Origin: Rhodanobacter panaciterrae
GTDB taxonomy: Bacteria; Pseudomonadota; Gammaproteobacteria; Xanthomonadales; Rhodanobacteraceae
Assembly: GCF_014651895.1 (NCBI RefSeq)
Contig: NZ_BMXT01000002.1
Location: forward strand, 248,001 to 312,000
Reading direction: 5' to 3'
Length of the DNA: 64,000 bases
Part shown: piece by piece, positions 32,380-44,304 of the stretch
Layout of the letters: each line of letters starts with the position of its first letter
Position numbering within the stretch: position 1 is the first letter of the stretch
Notes under the pieces: generated by a model
Seen by the model: the letters and a program-made list of their open reading frames with translations, nothing else
Told to the model about the DNA's origin: nothing
Databases searched by the model: none
Program-made: the position numbers and the translations under genes

Positions 32380-33374
32380 GGCAGCGGCACGAGATCCAGC
32401 AGGCGATCGATCACCTGATCCGGCCGCACGCCCTCGGCTTCCGCTTCGTAACTGAGCAGAACCCTATGCCGCAGCACTTCATGGGCAATGCCGTGCACGT
32501 CCTCGGGCAACACGTAGTCGCGCCCGGCCAGCCATGCCTGCGCCCGCGAGCAGCGATCCAGCGCAATGGTGGCGCGCGGGCTGCCGCCCCAGGCGATCCA
32601 GCGTTTCAGCTCCGCACCGTAGCGGCCGGCATCGCGCGTGGCCAGCACCAGCTGGGTCAGATACTCCTCCAACGCCGGCGCCATGTGCACCGCCATCGCC
32701 GCATCGCGTGCGGCGAATACATCGGCCTGACTGAGCAAGGCTGGCGGCGTGGCCACAGGATGTGCGCGACGACTGGCCTGCTCGCGCGCCAGCTTGAGGA
32801 TGGCCAGTTCGGCCACCGCATCTGGATAACCGATCGTCACGTGCATCAGGAAGCGGTCGAGTTGGGCTTCTGGCAGCGTGAACGTGCCCTCCTGCTCGAT
32901 CGGATTCTGCGTCGCCATCACCATGAACAACTCGGGCAGTTGCCAGGTGCTGCGACCCACCGTGATCTGCTGCTCGGCCATCGCCTCCAGCAACGCCGAT
33001 TGCACCTTGGCCGGCGCACGGTTGATCTCGTCGGCCAGCACGATGTTGTGAAACAGCGGGCCGCGCTCGAACTCGAAGCTGCCCGACTGCGGACGAAACA
33101 CGTCGGTACCGGTGAGGTCGGCCGGCAGCAGATCAGGGGTGAACTGCACCCGATGGAAATCCGCCTCGATCCGCGCTGCCAACGCCTTCACCGCGGTGGT
33201 TTTCGCCAGTCCTGGCGCACCCTCGACCAGCAGGTGGCCGTCAGCCAGCAACGCCACCAGCAGGCAGTCGATCAGGTGCGGCTGACCGATGATGCAGCGT
33301 TGCAGATCCTCGCGCAGTTGCGCGAAGGAGTGCTGAAGTTTGCTCAGCGGTGGCGTTTCATGCATATCCATCAT
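32376..33374 (-). CDS. moxR: MoxR-type AAA+ ATPase
   Basis: A 332-residue AAA+ ATPase heading the operon, proposed to act as a chaperone in assembling or activating VWA-containing complexes. Walker A is GAPGLAKT (52-59), Walker B region NIVLADEINRAPAKVQSALL, sensor 1 MVMATQNPIEQEG, and an arginine-finger segment LPEAQLDRF. Three ATG codons at 33374, 33371 and 33365 are possible starts; GGAA before the first favours 33374. The gap to pilQ holds only the pilQ terminator. Confidence 0.93.
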   Translation of the reverse strand: MMDMHETPPLSKLQHSFAQLREDLQRCIIGQPHLIDCLLVALLADGHLLVEGAPGLAKTTAVKALAARIEADFHRVQFTPDLLPADLTGTDVFRPQSGSFEFERGPLFHNIVLADEINRAPAKVQSALLEAMAEQQITVGRSTWQLPELFMVMATQNPIEQEGTFTLPEAQLDRFLMHVTIGYPDAVAELAILKLAREQASRRAHPVATPPALLSQADVFAARDAAMAVHMAPALEEYLTQLVLATRDAGRYGAELKRWIAWGGSPRATIALDRCSRAQAWLAGRDYVLPEDVHGIAHEVLRHRVLLSYEAEAEGVRPDQVIDRLLDLVPLP

Positions 33375-33501
33375 CGGTTTCCGTTCTCGGCATGACACAG
33401 GCTTGATTCGCCGCCCTGTGATGCGCTGGTGGATCAGGCGGCGTGCTACAGACCATAACCCGCGCCGGAAGTTTAATCGGCTGTGTGTGGATGAAAACGA
33501 C

Positions 33502-33531
33502 AAAAAAAGAGGCGGCCGAAGCCGCCTCTTT
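33502..33531 (-). terminator. Terminator of the pilMNOPQ operon
   Basis: Read on the minus strand, the stem GAGGCGGC-TTCG-GCCGCCTC is followed by seven T. It lies about 20 bases past the pilQ stop and separates this operon from moxR. Confidence 0.88.
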
Positions 33532-33551
33532 CCATGGGTGTATACCGGAAT

Positions 33552-35738
33552 TTATTGCAACGTATCGCTCAAAATACGCGGCGTCACGAAGATCAGCAGT
33601 TCAGCCTTGGTGTTTGTACGCACGGTATCGCGGAACAGTGCACCGATGCCGGGGATATCGCCCAGTCCGGGCACCTTGGTCACCGTATTGGCCTTGTTGA
33701 TTTCGTAGATGCCGCCGAGCACCACGGTCTGCCCATTGTCCACCAGCACCGACGTGTTGATCTCACGGGTGTCGATGGTCGGGATCTTGCCACTGCCGGG
33801 GGCGTCCACGTAACCGGCGAGCGCATCCTTCTTGACGTTGATCGCCAAATAGACCCGGTTATCCGCAGTGATCGTCGGGGTCACCTTCAGCTCCAGCACC
33901 GCATCCTTAAACTGCACCGTGGCGGTGCCACTGCCCGCACCACCACCAGCACTGTTCTGGAACGTGACATAGCCGATCTCCTGACCCTGGCGGATCACCG
34001 CTTCCTGTTGATTGGCAGTGATCACCCGAGGACTGGAGATCACTTCGCCGCGACCTTCGGTCTGCGCAGCCGAAAGTTCCAGATCCAGCGCGTAATTGGC
34101 ACCAAGGATAGCCAAGCCGAAGCTGCCTCCCTGAAGAGAAGATGGCAGGTTCACATTGAGGCCGCCCGAACCGACAGTACTTGGCGTACCGTTGCTGCCA
34201 ATCGTGCCGCCCACTGTATTGCCAAGCTGTAGCACCTGACCGCTGGGATTGACGTGTTTGCCGCTGACTCCGAACTTCGCACCCAATTCACGAGTGAAGT
34301 TGTCGGTGGCGACCACGATGCGCGACTCGATCAATACCTGTTGAACTGGCTTGTCCAGCACGGCGATCACGTCACGTACTTGTTTGATTTTTTCCGGTGT
34401 GTCGTTGAGCAACAGCGTATTGGTGCGCACGTCGAAGGATACGCTGCCACGTGGCGACAGAAAGCCGTGCTGGGTGTTGGCACCGCCACTACCGCCACCG
34501 CCCTGCATGCTGCCGGTGGTCAGCAGCTTGGCGATATCCGCCGCCTTGCCGTAGCTGATCGGCACGTAGTCGGTGACCAGCTCGGCGGTGTCCTGCGCCT
34601 TCAGCTTGGCGTCGGCCAGATCCTGCTCGTACTTGGCCAGCTCGGCTTGCGGTGCGACCCACACCACGTTGCCGTTACGGCGCTTGTCCAGGCTCTTGGC
34701 GCGCAGAATCACATCCAGCGCCTGATCCCACGGAACATTGACCAACCGCAGCGTGACGCTGCCGCCCACGCTATCCGACGCGACCAAGTTCAGCCCGGAA
34801 ATATCGGCGATCAACTGCAACGCAGAGCGAACCGGAATATCCTGGAAATTGAAAGTGACGCGCTTGCCGTTGTAGCTCGGCTCCTGACCGAATTTGGCCA
34901 ACTTGTCCTGCTTGGCATCAGCTTTCTTTGGCGCCACTTCAACCACGTACTGATCGGCAGTCTGGTAGGCCGAAGTATCGACGTCACCCTTGACTGCGAT
35001 TTCCAAACGCGCCCCACCACCCATGCCGGCACGGGTGACGATCGACTGCACCGGTGTCGCGAAATCCAGCGTATCCAGGCGCTGTGCGAGATTGGCCGGC
35101 AGATTCGCGTGATCGACGCTGACCAGCACCTTGTCGCCCTTGCGGCTCATCTCGGCATTCGCACCACTGCCGTTGAAACTGATCAGCACGCGCCCCTCGC
35201 CATTCGGGCCGCGGCGGAAATCGATATTCGAAATCGTCGGGCCAACCGACGAAGACGGCAACGTCTTGCTCGGGTCGATGGTGGATGCCGTGGTCACGGA
35301 CTGATCCGTACTGCCGTTGTTGACTGTCAGGATCAGGCTGTTGCCCTCGACCCGCGAGCGGTAGCTCGACTCACGCATCAACTCGATCACCACCCGTGTG
35401 CGGCCGCCAGCAGCCACCGCGGACACGCCGGAGGTCGAGCCCTTGCCAATATCGAGATGCCGCGCCGCTGCGTTGTCGGTGTCGGCAAAATCGACCGCGA
35501 TGCGCGGCGGATTGCCGGTGGTGAATATCTTCGGTTGCGGCACCGGTCCATCACCGAAGTCCATGTGCAGTTCGACGCTGCCGCCTGGCAGTGCGTCATA
35601 GCTGATGTTCTTCAGCGTCGTGGTGGCTGCCATCGCGGCACTGGCCCAAGTGGCACCGGCGATCAGCAGGCCCATCAACATGAAACGGCTCGCATGGCGC
35701 ATGACACGGCCCCGGACGGATTGGATTTGGTTGGTCAT
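33552..35738 (-). CDS. pilQ: Type IV pilus secretin PilQ
   Basis: A 728-residue outer-membrane secretin through which the type IV pilus passes. After a signal peptide ending SAAMAAT there are two AMIN domains (about 40-140 and 170-265) that bind peptidoglycan. The secretin/TonB N-terminal domain is near 300-355 (VTFNFQDIPVRSALQLIADI), followed by an N1 domain. The C-terminal secretin domain (about 480-725) includes VLIESRIVVATDNFTRELGA and VLVDNGQTVVLGGIYE. It is the last gene of pilMNOPQ, ended by a clear terminator. Confidence 0.96.
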   Translation of the reverse strand: MTNQIQSVRGRVMRHASRFMLMGLLIAGATWASAAMAATTTLKNISYDALPGGSVELHMDFGDGPVPQPKIFTTGNPPRIAVDFADTDNAAARHLDIGKGSTSGVSAVAAGGRTRVVIELMRESSYRSRVEGNSLILTVNNGSTDQSVTTASTIDPSKTLPSSSVGPTISNIDFRRGPNGEGRVLISFNGSGANAEMSRKGDKVLVSVDHANLPANLAQRLDTLDFATPVQSIVTRAGMGGGARLEIAVKGDVDTSAYQTADQYVVEVAPKKADAKQDKLAKFGQEPSYNGKRVTFNFQDIPVRSALQLIADISGLNLVASDSVGGSVTLRLVNVPWDQALDVILRAKSLDKRRNGNVVWVAPQAELAKYEQDLADAKLKAQDTAELVTDYVPISYGKAADIAKLLTTGSMQGGGGSGGANTQHGFLSPRGSVSFDVRTNTLLLNDTPEKIKQVRDVIAVLDKPVQQVLIESRIVVATDNFTRELGAKFGVSGKHVNPSGQVLQLGNTVGGTIGSNGTPSTVGSGGLNVNLPSSLQGGSFGLAILGANYALDLELSAAQTEGRGEVISSPRVITANQQEAVIRQGQEIGYVTFQNSAGGGAGSGTATVQFKDAVLELKVTPTITADNRVYLAINVKKDALAGYVDAPGSGKIPTIDTREINTSVLVDNGQTVVLGGIYEINKANTVTKVPGLGDIPGIGALFRDTVRTNTKAELLIFVTPRILSDTLQ

Positions 35739-35757
35739 TGCATCAGCCCCTGTCTAC

Positions 35758-36303
35758 CTATTTCGCGTCAAGCGCGATGCTGGCCGGACGTTCCATCCAG
35801 CCACCATTACCGTTGGATACCAGCTCGACCAGATCGATATGGTCCTCACTGATCGCAGTGATATGTCCGTAGTTCTGACCCATGTACTCATTGGCATGGA
35901 CGCGATGGATCACACCACCCGGATCCTTGACCAACACTTCCATGCTCGCGCCAACGCCGACCGTGCCAACCATCTTGAGGCTGTCCAGTGCGAACATCTC
36001 CAGTGGTTGCTTGGCACGATTGGCGTCCGGTCGCGGACCGCCGGTCGCGGCATTGGTCTGCAACTCGGCCGTACTCGGACTGAATGGATCGCGCCGATCC
36101 TGATCGTCGTACTTGAACGTCTCGAATGTCTTGATCACCGGCAGCGGCTGGATCGGTGCGCCCTTCTTGGCCTTTTCCTGCGCAACCCAGTCACGCAGAT
36201 CCGACATGCCGCGGGTGCAACCACCAAGCACCAGTGCGATACCCAGCATCAACAGGAGTCTTGCCGCATGCGTCGGTTTGTTGGGAGCAAGCTTGTTCAT
36301 CAT
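35758..36303 (-). CDS. pilP: Type IV pilus assembly lipoprotein PilP
   Basis: A 181-residue inner-membrane lipoprotein that links the PilNO complex to the secretin. The lipobox is VLGGC (Cys near residue 29). The conserved PilP segment FKYDDQDRRDPFSPS follows a flexible linker, then a small beta domain with LDSLKMVGTVG and VHANEYMGQNYG. Its ATG overlaps the pilO stop by four bases. pilQ follows after 19 bases. Confidence 0.94.
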   Translation of the reverse strand: MMNKLAPNKPTHAARLLLMLGIALVLGGCTRGMSDLRDWVAQEKAKKGAPIQPLPVIKTFETFKYDDQDRRDPFSPSTAELQTNAATGGPRPDANRAKQPLEMFALDSLKMVGTVGVGASMEVLVKDPGGVIHRVHANEYMGQNYGHITAISEDHIDLVELVSNGNGGWMERPASIALDAK

Positions 36304-36959
36304 TTCGCTCCTCCCGCGTTGCCTTTGCTGCCTGCAACTGCCGTTGCACTCTCTTCATCGTCCAGATAACGGTAAGTCTTCACTGTGCCCTGCAGTATGA
36401 GTTGACCGCTGGCACTGCCATCCTTGCTTGGCGTTTTCGGGGTCAACGAGACATCGTGCAAGGTCAGGATCACGACCCGCGGCAACGAAGCCACGCCACT
36501 GATGAAGGTGCCGAACTGGTGATAAGTTCCTGTCATGCGCAGCGTAATCGGCCTTTCCGCGTAGAAATCCTTTGGGGTTTCCGGACCCGGTTGGAACAGG
36601 TCACTCTCCAGCCCCGCCGACTGCGCGGTCTGCGAAATGTCGACCAGCAGTTCGGGCATCTCGGTCTTGCTGGGCAACTGGCGCAGCAACTGGCGCAACA
36701 TGTCCTGCATCTCGTCGAGCTGTTGTTGCAGCGCTTCCAGATTGACCGATTTGGCCTGCTTGGTCGAGAACTCCTGTTTGAGCTGATCTTCCTTGCCAGC
36801 GAGCGTCTTCAGGCTGTCCTGCTGGTCGCTGACGAAGAAATACCAGCCGAACAGTAGGACCACGGCGCACAACAACACCGTGAAGAACACCTTGACTGAC
36901 TGCGGCCAGCCACCAACGTTGTTGCGATCAAGGTTACGGATATCGTCGAGGAACTTCAT
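36300..36959 (-). CDS. pilO: Type IV pilus inner-membrane protein PilO
   Basis: A 219-residue bitopic protein that dimerises with PilN in the alignment complex. A short cytoplasmic start with the typical LDRNNVGGWPQSVK leads to a membrane helix (about 23-43). A coiled coil follows (about 45-100, QALQQQLDEMQDMLRQLLRQLP region), then a ferredoxin-like periplasmic domain. Overlaps pilN and pilP by four bases each. Confidence 0.94.
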   Translation of the reverse strand: MKFLDDIRNLDRNNVGGWPQSVKVFFTVLLCAVVLLFGWYFFVSDQQDSLKTLAGKEDQLKQEFSTKQAKSVNLEALQQQLDEMQDMLRQLLRQLPSKTEMPELLVDISQTAQSAGLESDLFQPGPETPKDFYAERPITLRMTGTYHQFGTFISGVASLPRVVILTLHDVSLTPKTPSKDGSASGQLILQGTVKTYRYLDDEESATAVAGSKGNAGGAK

Positions 36960-37710
36960 GGCTTGGCCCCTCCCGTGGCAGCTGACGCACGCACTGGCTT
37001 GGCTGCTTCAGGTGTGGCAGGTGCCATCGCGTCGACAGGCTTCGCCAGTGCGGTGGTCATCGCCTTGGCGGCGGTACCGGAGATTGCCGGAGTCGTCGCG
37101 GCCGGGGTCGCGCTGGAACTGGCCTCGGCTGGCTGCACCGAGGCCTTGCCGGCGTCGGCCTCATCCGTCTTGGGCCGGCTCAATGTCACATCCAAGCCGA
37201 AGGTATACGGCATGCGAGTGGCGTCATGGGTATTTTCGGTCTTGCGCAGATCGGTATGCCCCATCCACGGCGAGCTTTCGACATTGCGCATGTATTCCGC
37301 GACGCTGGCATTGGACTGCGCCACGCCATCGAGCGACATCGACTGGCCATTCTGTTTCAGTCCGGTCAGGCGCGCACTGGAAGGAATCGTCTTCACCAAT
37401 TCGTCGAACAAGTGCACCATCTGCGAGCGGTCTGCCTGCAGTTGCTCGATGATCTGCTTGCGGGCCAGCAGATGTGCACGAACTGCCTCCAGATCCTTGA
37501 TCTTGGCGATGCGCACGTCGAGTTGCTTGATCTCTGTCTGCAAGTACGTGTTGCGCTCGTTCTGGTTGTCGATGCGCTGATCCATCCAGAACACCCACAG
37601 CAACAGCACGCCCAGCGCCACCACGAAGGCGGCGGCCAGTTGCATGTAGAACTCGCGTTCACGCTGCTTGCGCCGCGCGGCGCGCCACGGAAGTAGGTTG
37701 ACGTGTGCCA

Positions 37711-37711
<1 letters not shown>
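36956..37711 (-). CDS. pilN: Type IV pilus inner-membrane protein PilN
   Basis: A 251-residue bitopic protein. Its conserved cytoplasmic N-terminus MAHVNLLPWRAARRKQRERE is the peptide that docks into PilM. A membrane helix (about 24-43), a coiled coil and a ferredoxin-like domain follow. Compared with typical PilN of about 180-200 residues, it carries an extra Ala/Pro/Thr-rich tail of roughly 60 residues. ATG 37711 shares one base with the pilM stop (TGATG), so translation is coupled. Confidence 0.94.
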
Positions 37712-38857
<1,146 letters not shown>

Positions 38858-39021
38858 CGGTCTACAGAAACTTTCTCAAGTAATTGACGTGATGTCCACC
38901 ACATTTGCGGAATCACCTCAAGTGGCGCAACCCTTGCTTTAGCCAACCCCGCCGCATGTGCCGAATACTGCTACATCTATACTCTGCCATGTTTTGACTC
39001 AGGTCTCGCTATCCCCACACC

Positions 39022-41550
39022 ATGCGAATAATCAAGCGTCTGTTGCGCTGGGCATTGATCCTGGCCTTTTCCGGTTTGCTCCTGGCAGTTATCGCGGTTG
39101 GCGTGGCGTATTGGCTGATAGCCCCCAGACTCCCCTCGGTGGCGGACCTCAAGGACTACCACATGCAGGTGCCACTGCGCGTACTGAGCGCCGATGGCAA
39201 GCTGATTGCCAGCTTCGGCGAGACGCGGCGCATCCCGATAGCCATCGAAAATGTGCCGGATCGGCTCAAGCATGCGGTGCTGTCGGCCGAAGATGCGGAT
39301 TTCTATCACCATCCCGGGGTGGACTGGCACGGTATTGCGCGCGCCGGCTGGCACGTCGTCGTAACCGGCGGCGACAAGGGGCCCGGCGGCTCGACGATCA
39401 CCCAGCAAGTGGCGCGCAACATCTTCCTGAGCCCCGAGAAGCTGTATTCGCGCAAGCTAACCGAGATCTTCATCGCGCTACGCATCGAGCATGAGCTCAG
39501 CAAGGACCAGATCCTCGAGCTCTATCTCAACAAGATGTTCCTCGGTCACCGCTCGTATGGTGTAGGAGCCGCGGCGGAGTACTACTACGGCAAGACTCTG
39601 GATCAGCTGACCGTGGCCGAATGCGCCTTGATTGCCTCGACCTTCCAGCTGCCGTCGGTGGTCAACCCGATCAACAACCCCAAGCGCGGGATCGCCCGGC
39701 GCAACTGGGTGCTGGGCGAGATGCTGCGGCACAACTACATCACCAAGCCGGTGTACGAGCAGGCGATTGCCGAGCCGAACCATGCCTATCCACACGAACA
39801 GTCGATCGAGGTAGACGCACCCTATCTGGCGGAGATGGTGCGCCGGCAGGTGCTTGATCGATTCGGCAACGACGCCCTCACCGAAGGCTACGTGGTCAGG
39901 ACCACGGTACAGAGCAAGAACCAGCAGACGGCGGTGGAGGCCGTGCGCGACGGGCTGATCATCTACGACCAGCGGCATGGCTGGCGTGGACCGGAAGCCC
40001 ATCAGGATCTGCCTGCGGATGCCAGCGAGGCGGATTACGACAACCTGCTCTCCAGCTACACCAATGTTTCCGGCATGCAGCCGGGTCTGGTTACGGCCAG
40101 CGACGCGAAGCAGGCAACGATTTACCTGTCCAGTCACGAAAACGTGGTCATCGATCTGGCCGCGATGAGTTGGGCGCGTCCGCATGTCGACGACGACCGC
40201 GTCGGCGCCGCACCCACCAGCGTCAGCAGTGTGCTCAAGCGCGGTGACATCATCCGGCTTGCGCGCGACGACAAGGGCGAGTGGCAGCTTGCGCAGATTC
40301 CAGCCGCGCAGGCAGCACTGACCTCGATCAATCCGGAAGACGGCTCGATCCAGGCACTGGTCGGCGGCTTCAACTTCGTACGCAGCAAGTTCAACCGCGC
40401 GGTGATGGCAGCGCGCCAGCCCGGCTCGAGTTTCAAGCCGTATCTGTATTCGGGCGCGTTCGAGCGCGGCTTCACGCCGTCCTCGATCATCAACGACGCA
40501 CCCCTGGCACTGCCCGATCCATCGAAGCCGAACGGCTTGTGGACCCCATCCAACGACGATGACAAATTTGCCGGACCGATGCGCCTGCGCGAAGCACTGG
40601 TGCAATCGAAAAACCTGGTATCGGTGCGCCTGCTTGATGCGGTCGGTGTGCGCTACATGCGTGAGTACGCCACCCGCTTCGGCTTCTCGCTCGACGCGAT
40701 CCCGGCCAACCTGTCGATGGCGCTGGGTACCGCGTCGGTGTCGCCGATGAGCATGGCCCGCGGCTATGCGGTGTTCGCCAATGGTGGTTACCTGGTCACG
40801 CCGTATTTCATCCACGAAATCGACGATCGCAGCGGCAAACCGGTCTACGTGGCCAATCCCGCGCGTGCCTGCCGCAGCTGCCAGGAGCGCCTGCTCGATA
40901 CGCGTCCACCCGGCCCGCCACCGGCTGACATGCTGTCGACGCCCGCCAACAATCTGGCCAGCGCCGCCGCGCCCGCGGAATCGAGCAGCGTCGACGGCGT
41001 CGGCGAAGCCGTATTGCCGGCCGACGTGCATGGCGACAATACGCACCCGCCGGTACTCGCCCCCTTGGTGATCGAGGCACGCAACGACTATCTGGTCACC
41101 TCGCTGATGAAGGACGTGATCGCCAGTCCCCGCGGTACCGGCTACGCCGCCAAGGCACTGGGCCGCGACGACCTTGCCGGCAAGACCGGTTCCACCAACG
41201 ATCATCGCGACGCCTGGTTCGTCGGCTTCAACGGCGAGCTATCGACCGCGGTCTGGGTCGGCTTCGACGACTACACCTCGCTAGGCCACGGCGAGTTCGG
41301 CGCCAAGGCGGCACTGCCGATCTGGATGGATTTCATGGCCGCAGCCCTGAAGGACCAACCGTCGAGCACATTGCCGATGCCACCGGGAATCAGTACGGTA
41401 CTGATCAACCGCCAGAATGGCCTGCCGACCGCGTCGGGCGACCCGGACGGCATGAACGAGATGTTCAAGGTGGAGGACATCGACCGGCTGCGCAATCAGG
41501 CAGCCCAGCAGAAGGAACAAGACCAGCAGCACGCCTACGACATCTTCTGA
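39022..41550 (+). CDS. mrcA: Penicillin-binding protein 1A (class A, bifunctional)
   Basis: An 842-residue peptidoglycan glycosyltransferase/transpeptidase. The membrane anchor spans residues 11-33. The glycosyltransferase domain has E90-D-A-D-F-Y in AEDADFYHHPG and GGSTITQQVARNIFLS. The PBP1A-specific inserted domain follows. The transpeptidase has S469-S-F-K472, S529-K-N531 and K721-T-G723. An Ala/Pro-rich insert (about 630-680, containing a CRSC pair) sits between the S-K-N and K-T-G motifs, and a charged Gln-rich tail ends the protein. It builds sidewall peptidoglycan. The gene is divergent from pilM. Confidence 0.95.
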   Translation: MRIIKRLLRWALILAFSGLLLAVIAVGVAYWLIAPRLPSVADLKDYHMQVPLRVLSADGKLIASFGETRRIPIAIENVPDRLKHAVLSAEDADFYHHPGVDWHGIARAGWHVVVTGGDKGPGGSTITQQVARNIFLSPEKLYSRKLTEIFIALRIEHELSKDQILELYLNKMFLGHRSYGVGAAAEYYYGKTLDQLTVAECALIASTFQLPSVVNPINNPKRGIARRNWVLGEMLRHNYITKPVYEQAIAEPNHAYPHEQSIEVDAPYLAEMVRRQVLDRFGNDALTEGYVVRTTVQSKNQQTAVEAVRDGLIIYDQRHGWRGPEAHQDLPADASEADYDNLLSSYTNVSGMQPGLVTASDAKQATIYLSSHENVVIDLAAMSWARPHVDDDRVGAAPTSVSSVLKRGDIIRLARDDKGEWQLAQIPAAQAALTSINPEDGSIQALVGGFNFVRSKFNRAVMAARQPGSSFKPYLYSGAFERGFTPSSIINDAPLALPDPSKPNGLWTPSNDDDKFAGPMRLREALVQSKNLVSVRLLDAVGVRYMREYATRFGFSLDAIPANLSMALGTASVSPMSMARGYAVFANGGYLVTPYFIHEIDDRSGKPVYVANPARACRSCQERLLDTRPPGPPPADMLSTPANNLASAAAPAESSSVDGVGEAVLPADVHGDNTHPPVLAPLVIEARNDYLVTSLMKDVIASPRGTGYAAKALGRDDLAGKTGSTNDHRDAWFVGFNGELSTAVWVGFDDYTSLGHGEFGAKAALPIWMDFMAAALKDQPSSTLPMPPGISTVLINRQNGLPTASGDPDGMNEMFKVEDIDRLRNQAAQQKEQDQQHAYDIF

Positions 41551-41620
41551 ACCGGCGGGGCAGCCCGGGCACTGCGGGCTTCGCCCTTGCTGCCATCCAT
41601 TGATCGATGAGGAGCGCGTC

Positions 41621-42292
41621 ATGTCCCGAGGCGAACACCACCGCATCCACGCGCACGACCGGTTGCAACGCAATCGTCTGCGCATCGCCCAGGAAGCCGC
41701 GCGCCTGATGAGCGAACACGGCATCCGCGATTTTCATCACGCCAAGCTGAAGGCGGCCGAACGGCTGGGCATCCTCGAAACACAGGCGTTGCCGCGCAAT
41801 CTGGAGATCGAACAGGCACTGCGCGAACACCAGCGCCTGTTTCTCGCCGACAGCCAGCCGCAGTTGTTGCAGCAACGACGCGAGGCTGCGGTCGAGGCGA
41901 TGCGCTTCCTCGCCGCGTTCGAACCGCGCCTGGTCGGCGCCGTGCTCGAGGGCACCGCCGACGCACACTCGGCGGTATGCCTGCATGTATTCAGTGACGA
42001 TCCCGATGCGGTCACGCTGTACCTGCACGATCACGGCGTACCGTTCGAAACGCAGACCCGCCGGTTGCGCAACAGCCGCGATGATCAGCCGGAGTACCCA
42101 GTACTGTTGTTTGCGGCCGACGAGCTGCCCTTCGACCTCACCGTGTTGCCACGCGACGCGTTGCGCCAGGCACCACTGGACCGGACCGACGATCGGCCGA
42201 TGCGCCGCGCCGCGCTGGCCCAGGTGGAAATCCTGCTGGGCGAGGACACCGACGAAGACTTCGAGCAAAGACTGAGCGCCGCGTTGCGCTGA
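41621..42292 (+). CDS. Conserved protein of unknown function, possible nucleotidyltransferase-like fold
   Basis: A 223-residue soluble protein. The N-terminal third is basic and helical (RGEHHRIHAHDRLQRNRLRI and DFHHAKLKAAERLGI). The middle has LVGAVLEGTADAHSAVCLHV, which loosely resembles the start of small nucleotidyltransferase domains, although the usual G-S-x-A-R-x2-D signature is incomplete. The rest mixes strands and helices and ends LGEDTDEDFEQRLSAAL. ATG 41621 has GAGGAG seven bases upstream. It follows mrcA by 70 bases and may be co-transcribed. Function unknown; the fold suggestion is weak. Confidence 0.6.
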   Translation: MSRGEHHRIHAHDRLQRNRLRIAQEAARLMSEHGIRDFHHAKLKAAERLGILETQALPRNLEIEQALREHQRLFLADSQPQLLQQRREAAVEAMRFLAAFEPRLVGAVLEGTADAHSAVCLHVFSDDPDAVTLYLHDHGVPFETQTRRLRNSRDDQPEYPVLLFAADELPFDLTVLPRDALRQAPLDRTDDRPMRRAALAQVEILLGEDTDEDFEQRLSAALR

Positions 42293-42314
42293 ACCGGATC
42301 ATCCATCACATACG

Positions 42315-42344
42315 CAAACGCCCCGGTCGAAGCCGGGGCGTTTG
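42315..42344. terminator. Bidirectional terminator between convergent genes
   Basis: A perfect stem (CAAACGCCCCGG and its complement, loop TCGAAG) lies between the 3' ends of the 223-residue protein gene and gltA. T-rich flanks on the plus strand are short (TTTGTCGTT). Confidence 0.75.
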
Positions 42345-42367
42345 TCGTTGGAGCGAGGATCGCCGGA

Positions 42368-43663
<1,296 letters not shown>

Positions 43664-43668
43664 GGAAA

Positions 43669-43674
43669 CCTCCT
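43669..43674 (-). promoter_or_regulatory. Ribosome-binding site that sets the gltA GTG start
   Basis: AGGAGG on the minus strand, five bases before GTG 43663. Upstream in-frame GTG (43690) and ATG (43687, 43678) codons lack such a site. Confidence 0.85.
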
Positions 43675-43793
43675 TCATGTGGGTCATCACCGGCAGCTAC
43701 CGCAATGACGGTGCCGTCCGGCGAGGGAATGTCTGGCATCGCTCTCGGGGAAAGATGCGATGCAACGGACGCCGTGGCGTCGGCTGTCTGACC

Positions 43794-43802
43794 ATTATCG
43801 CA
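43794..43802 (-). promoter_or_regulatory. Candidate extended -10 promoter for gltA
   Basis: TGCGATAAT on the minus strand fits an extended -10 element (TGn plus GATAAT). The -35 region is poor. It would give a leader of about 125 bases before the gltA start. Confidence 0.4.
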
Positions 43803-43849
43803 TAAGGCCCCATCCACATTCGATGGCGAATGGTCGAATGGCGGGCACG

Positions 43850-43886
43850 AAAAAACACGGGGCAAGCCTGCGCTCACCCCGTGTTT
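43850..43886 (-). terminator. Terminator after rpmE2
   Basis: On the minus strand a 10-bp stem (AAACACGGGG and its complement, 14-base loop) runs into a T tract. It lies 51 bases past the L31 stop codon and upstream of the gltA promoter region. Confidence 0.85.
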
Positions 43887-43936
43887 CAAATCGAATCTCG
43901 TGGTCGGCCAGCGCAGACGCTGACCGCTACCGTCGA

Positions 43937-44191
43937 TTACTCTTTGACGGTGCCCGCATAGCGGCGACGGAACTTGTCGACGCGACCGCCGACGTCCAGC
44001 GACTTCTGCTTGCCGGTGTAGAACGGGTGCGAATGGCTGGAGATATCCACCTTGATCAGCGGGTACTCATTGCCGTCTTCCCACTTGATGGTTTCCTTGC
44101 TGGACATGGTCGACTTGGTCAGGAACGAGAAGTCGGACGACAGGTCCTGGAACACCACCGGGTTGTAGTTCGGATGGATATCAGGCTTCAT
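43937..44191 (-). CDS. rpmE2: 50S ribosomal protein L31 type B
   Basis: An 84-residue large-subunit protein. It starts [19 protein letters not shown] and has the conserved [20 protein letters not shown] near the end. It contains no cysteine, so it is the zinc-independent type B form; in many bacteria this form replaces the zinc-binding L31 under zinc shortage. Start ATG 44191 matches the family start; the open frame beyond it is not conserved. It has its own terminator. Whether a second, zinc-binding L31 exists elsewhere cannot be told here. Confidence 0.96.
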   Translation of the reverse strand: MKPDIHPNYNPVVFQDLSSDFSFLTKSTMSSKETIKWEDGNEYPLIKVDISSHSHPFYTGKQKSLDVGGRVDKFRRRYAGTVKE

Positions 44192-44304
44192 GACAGGCTC
44201 TAAAGCGGTGGTGAAAAGAGCGGCATTGTAACGAGAAATCGACCGCCGCCGCAAGCCGGCGCTCATTCAAGCGCTGAAACGGCCCCGGGACACCATCAGA
44301 CGCC

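Noticed and set aside
38978-38983. TATACT as a -10 box before mrcA
   Set aside because: No acceptable -35 at 16-18 bases upstream; kept only as a possibility.
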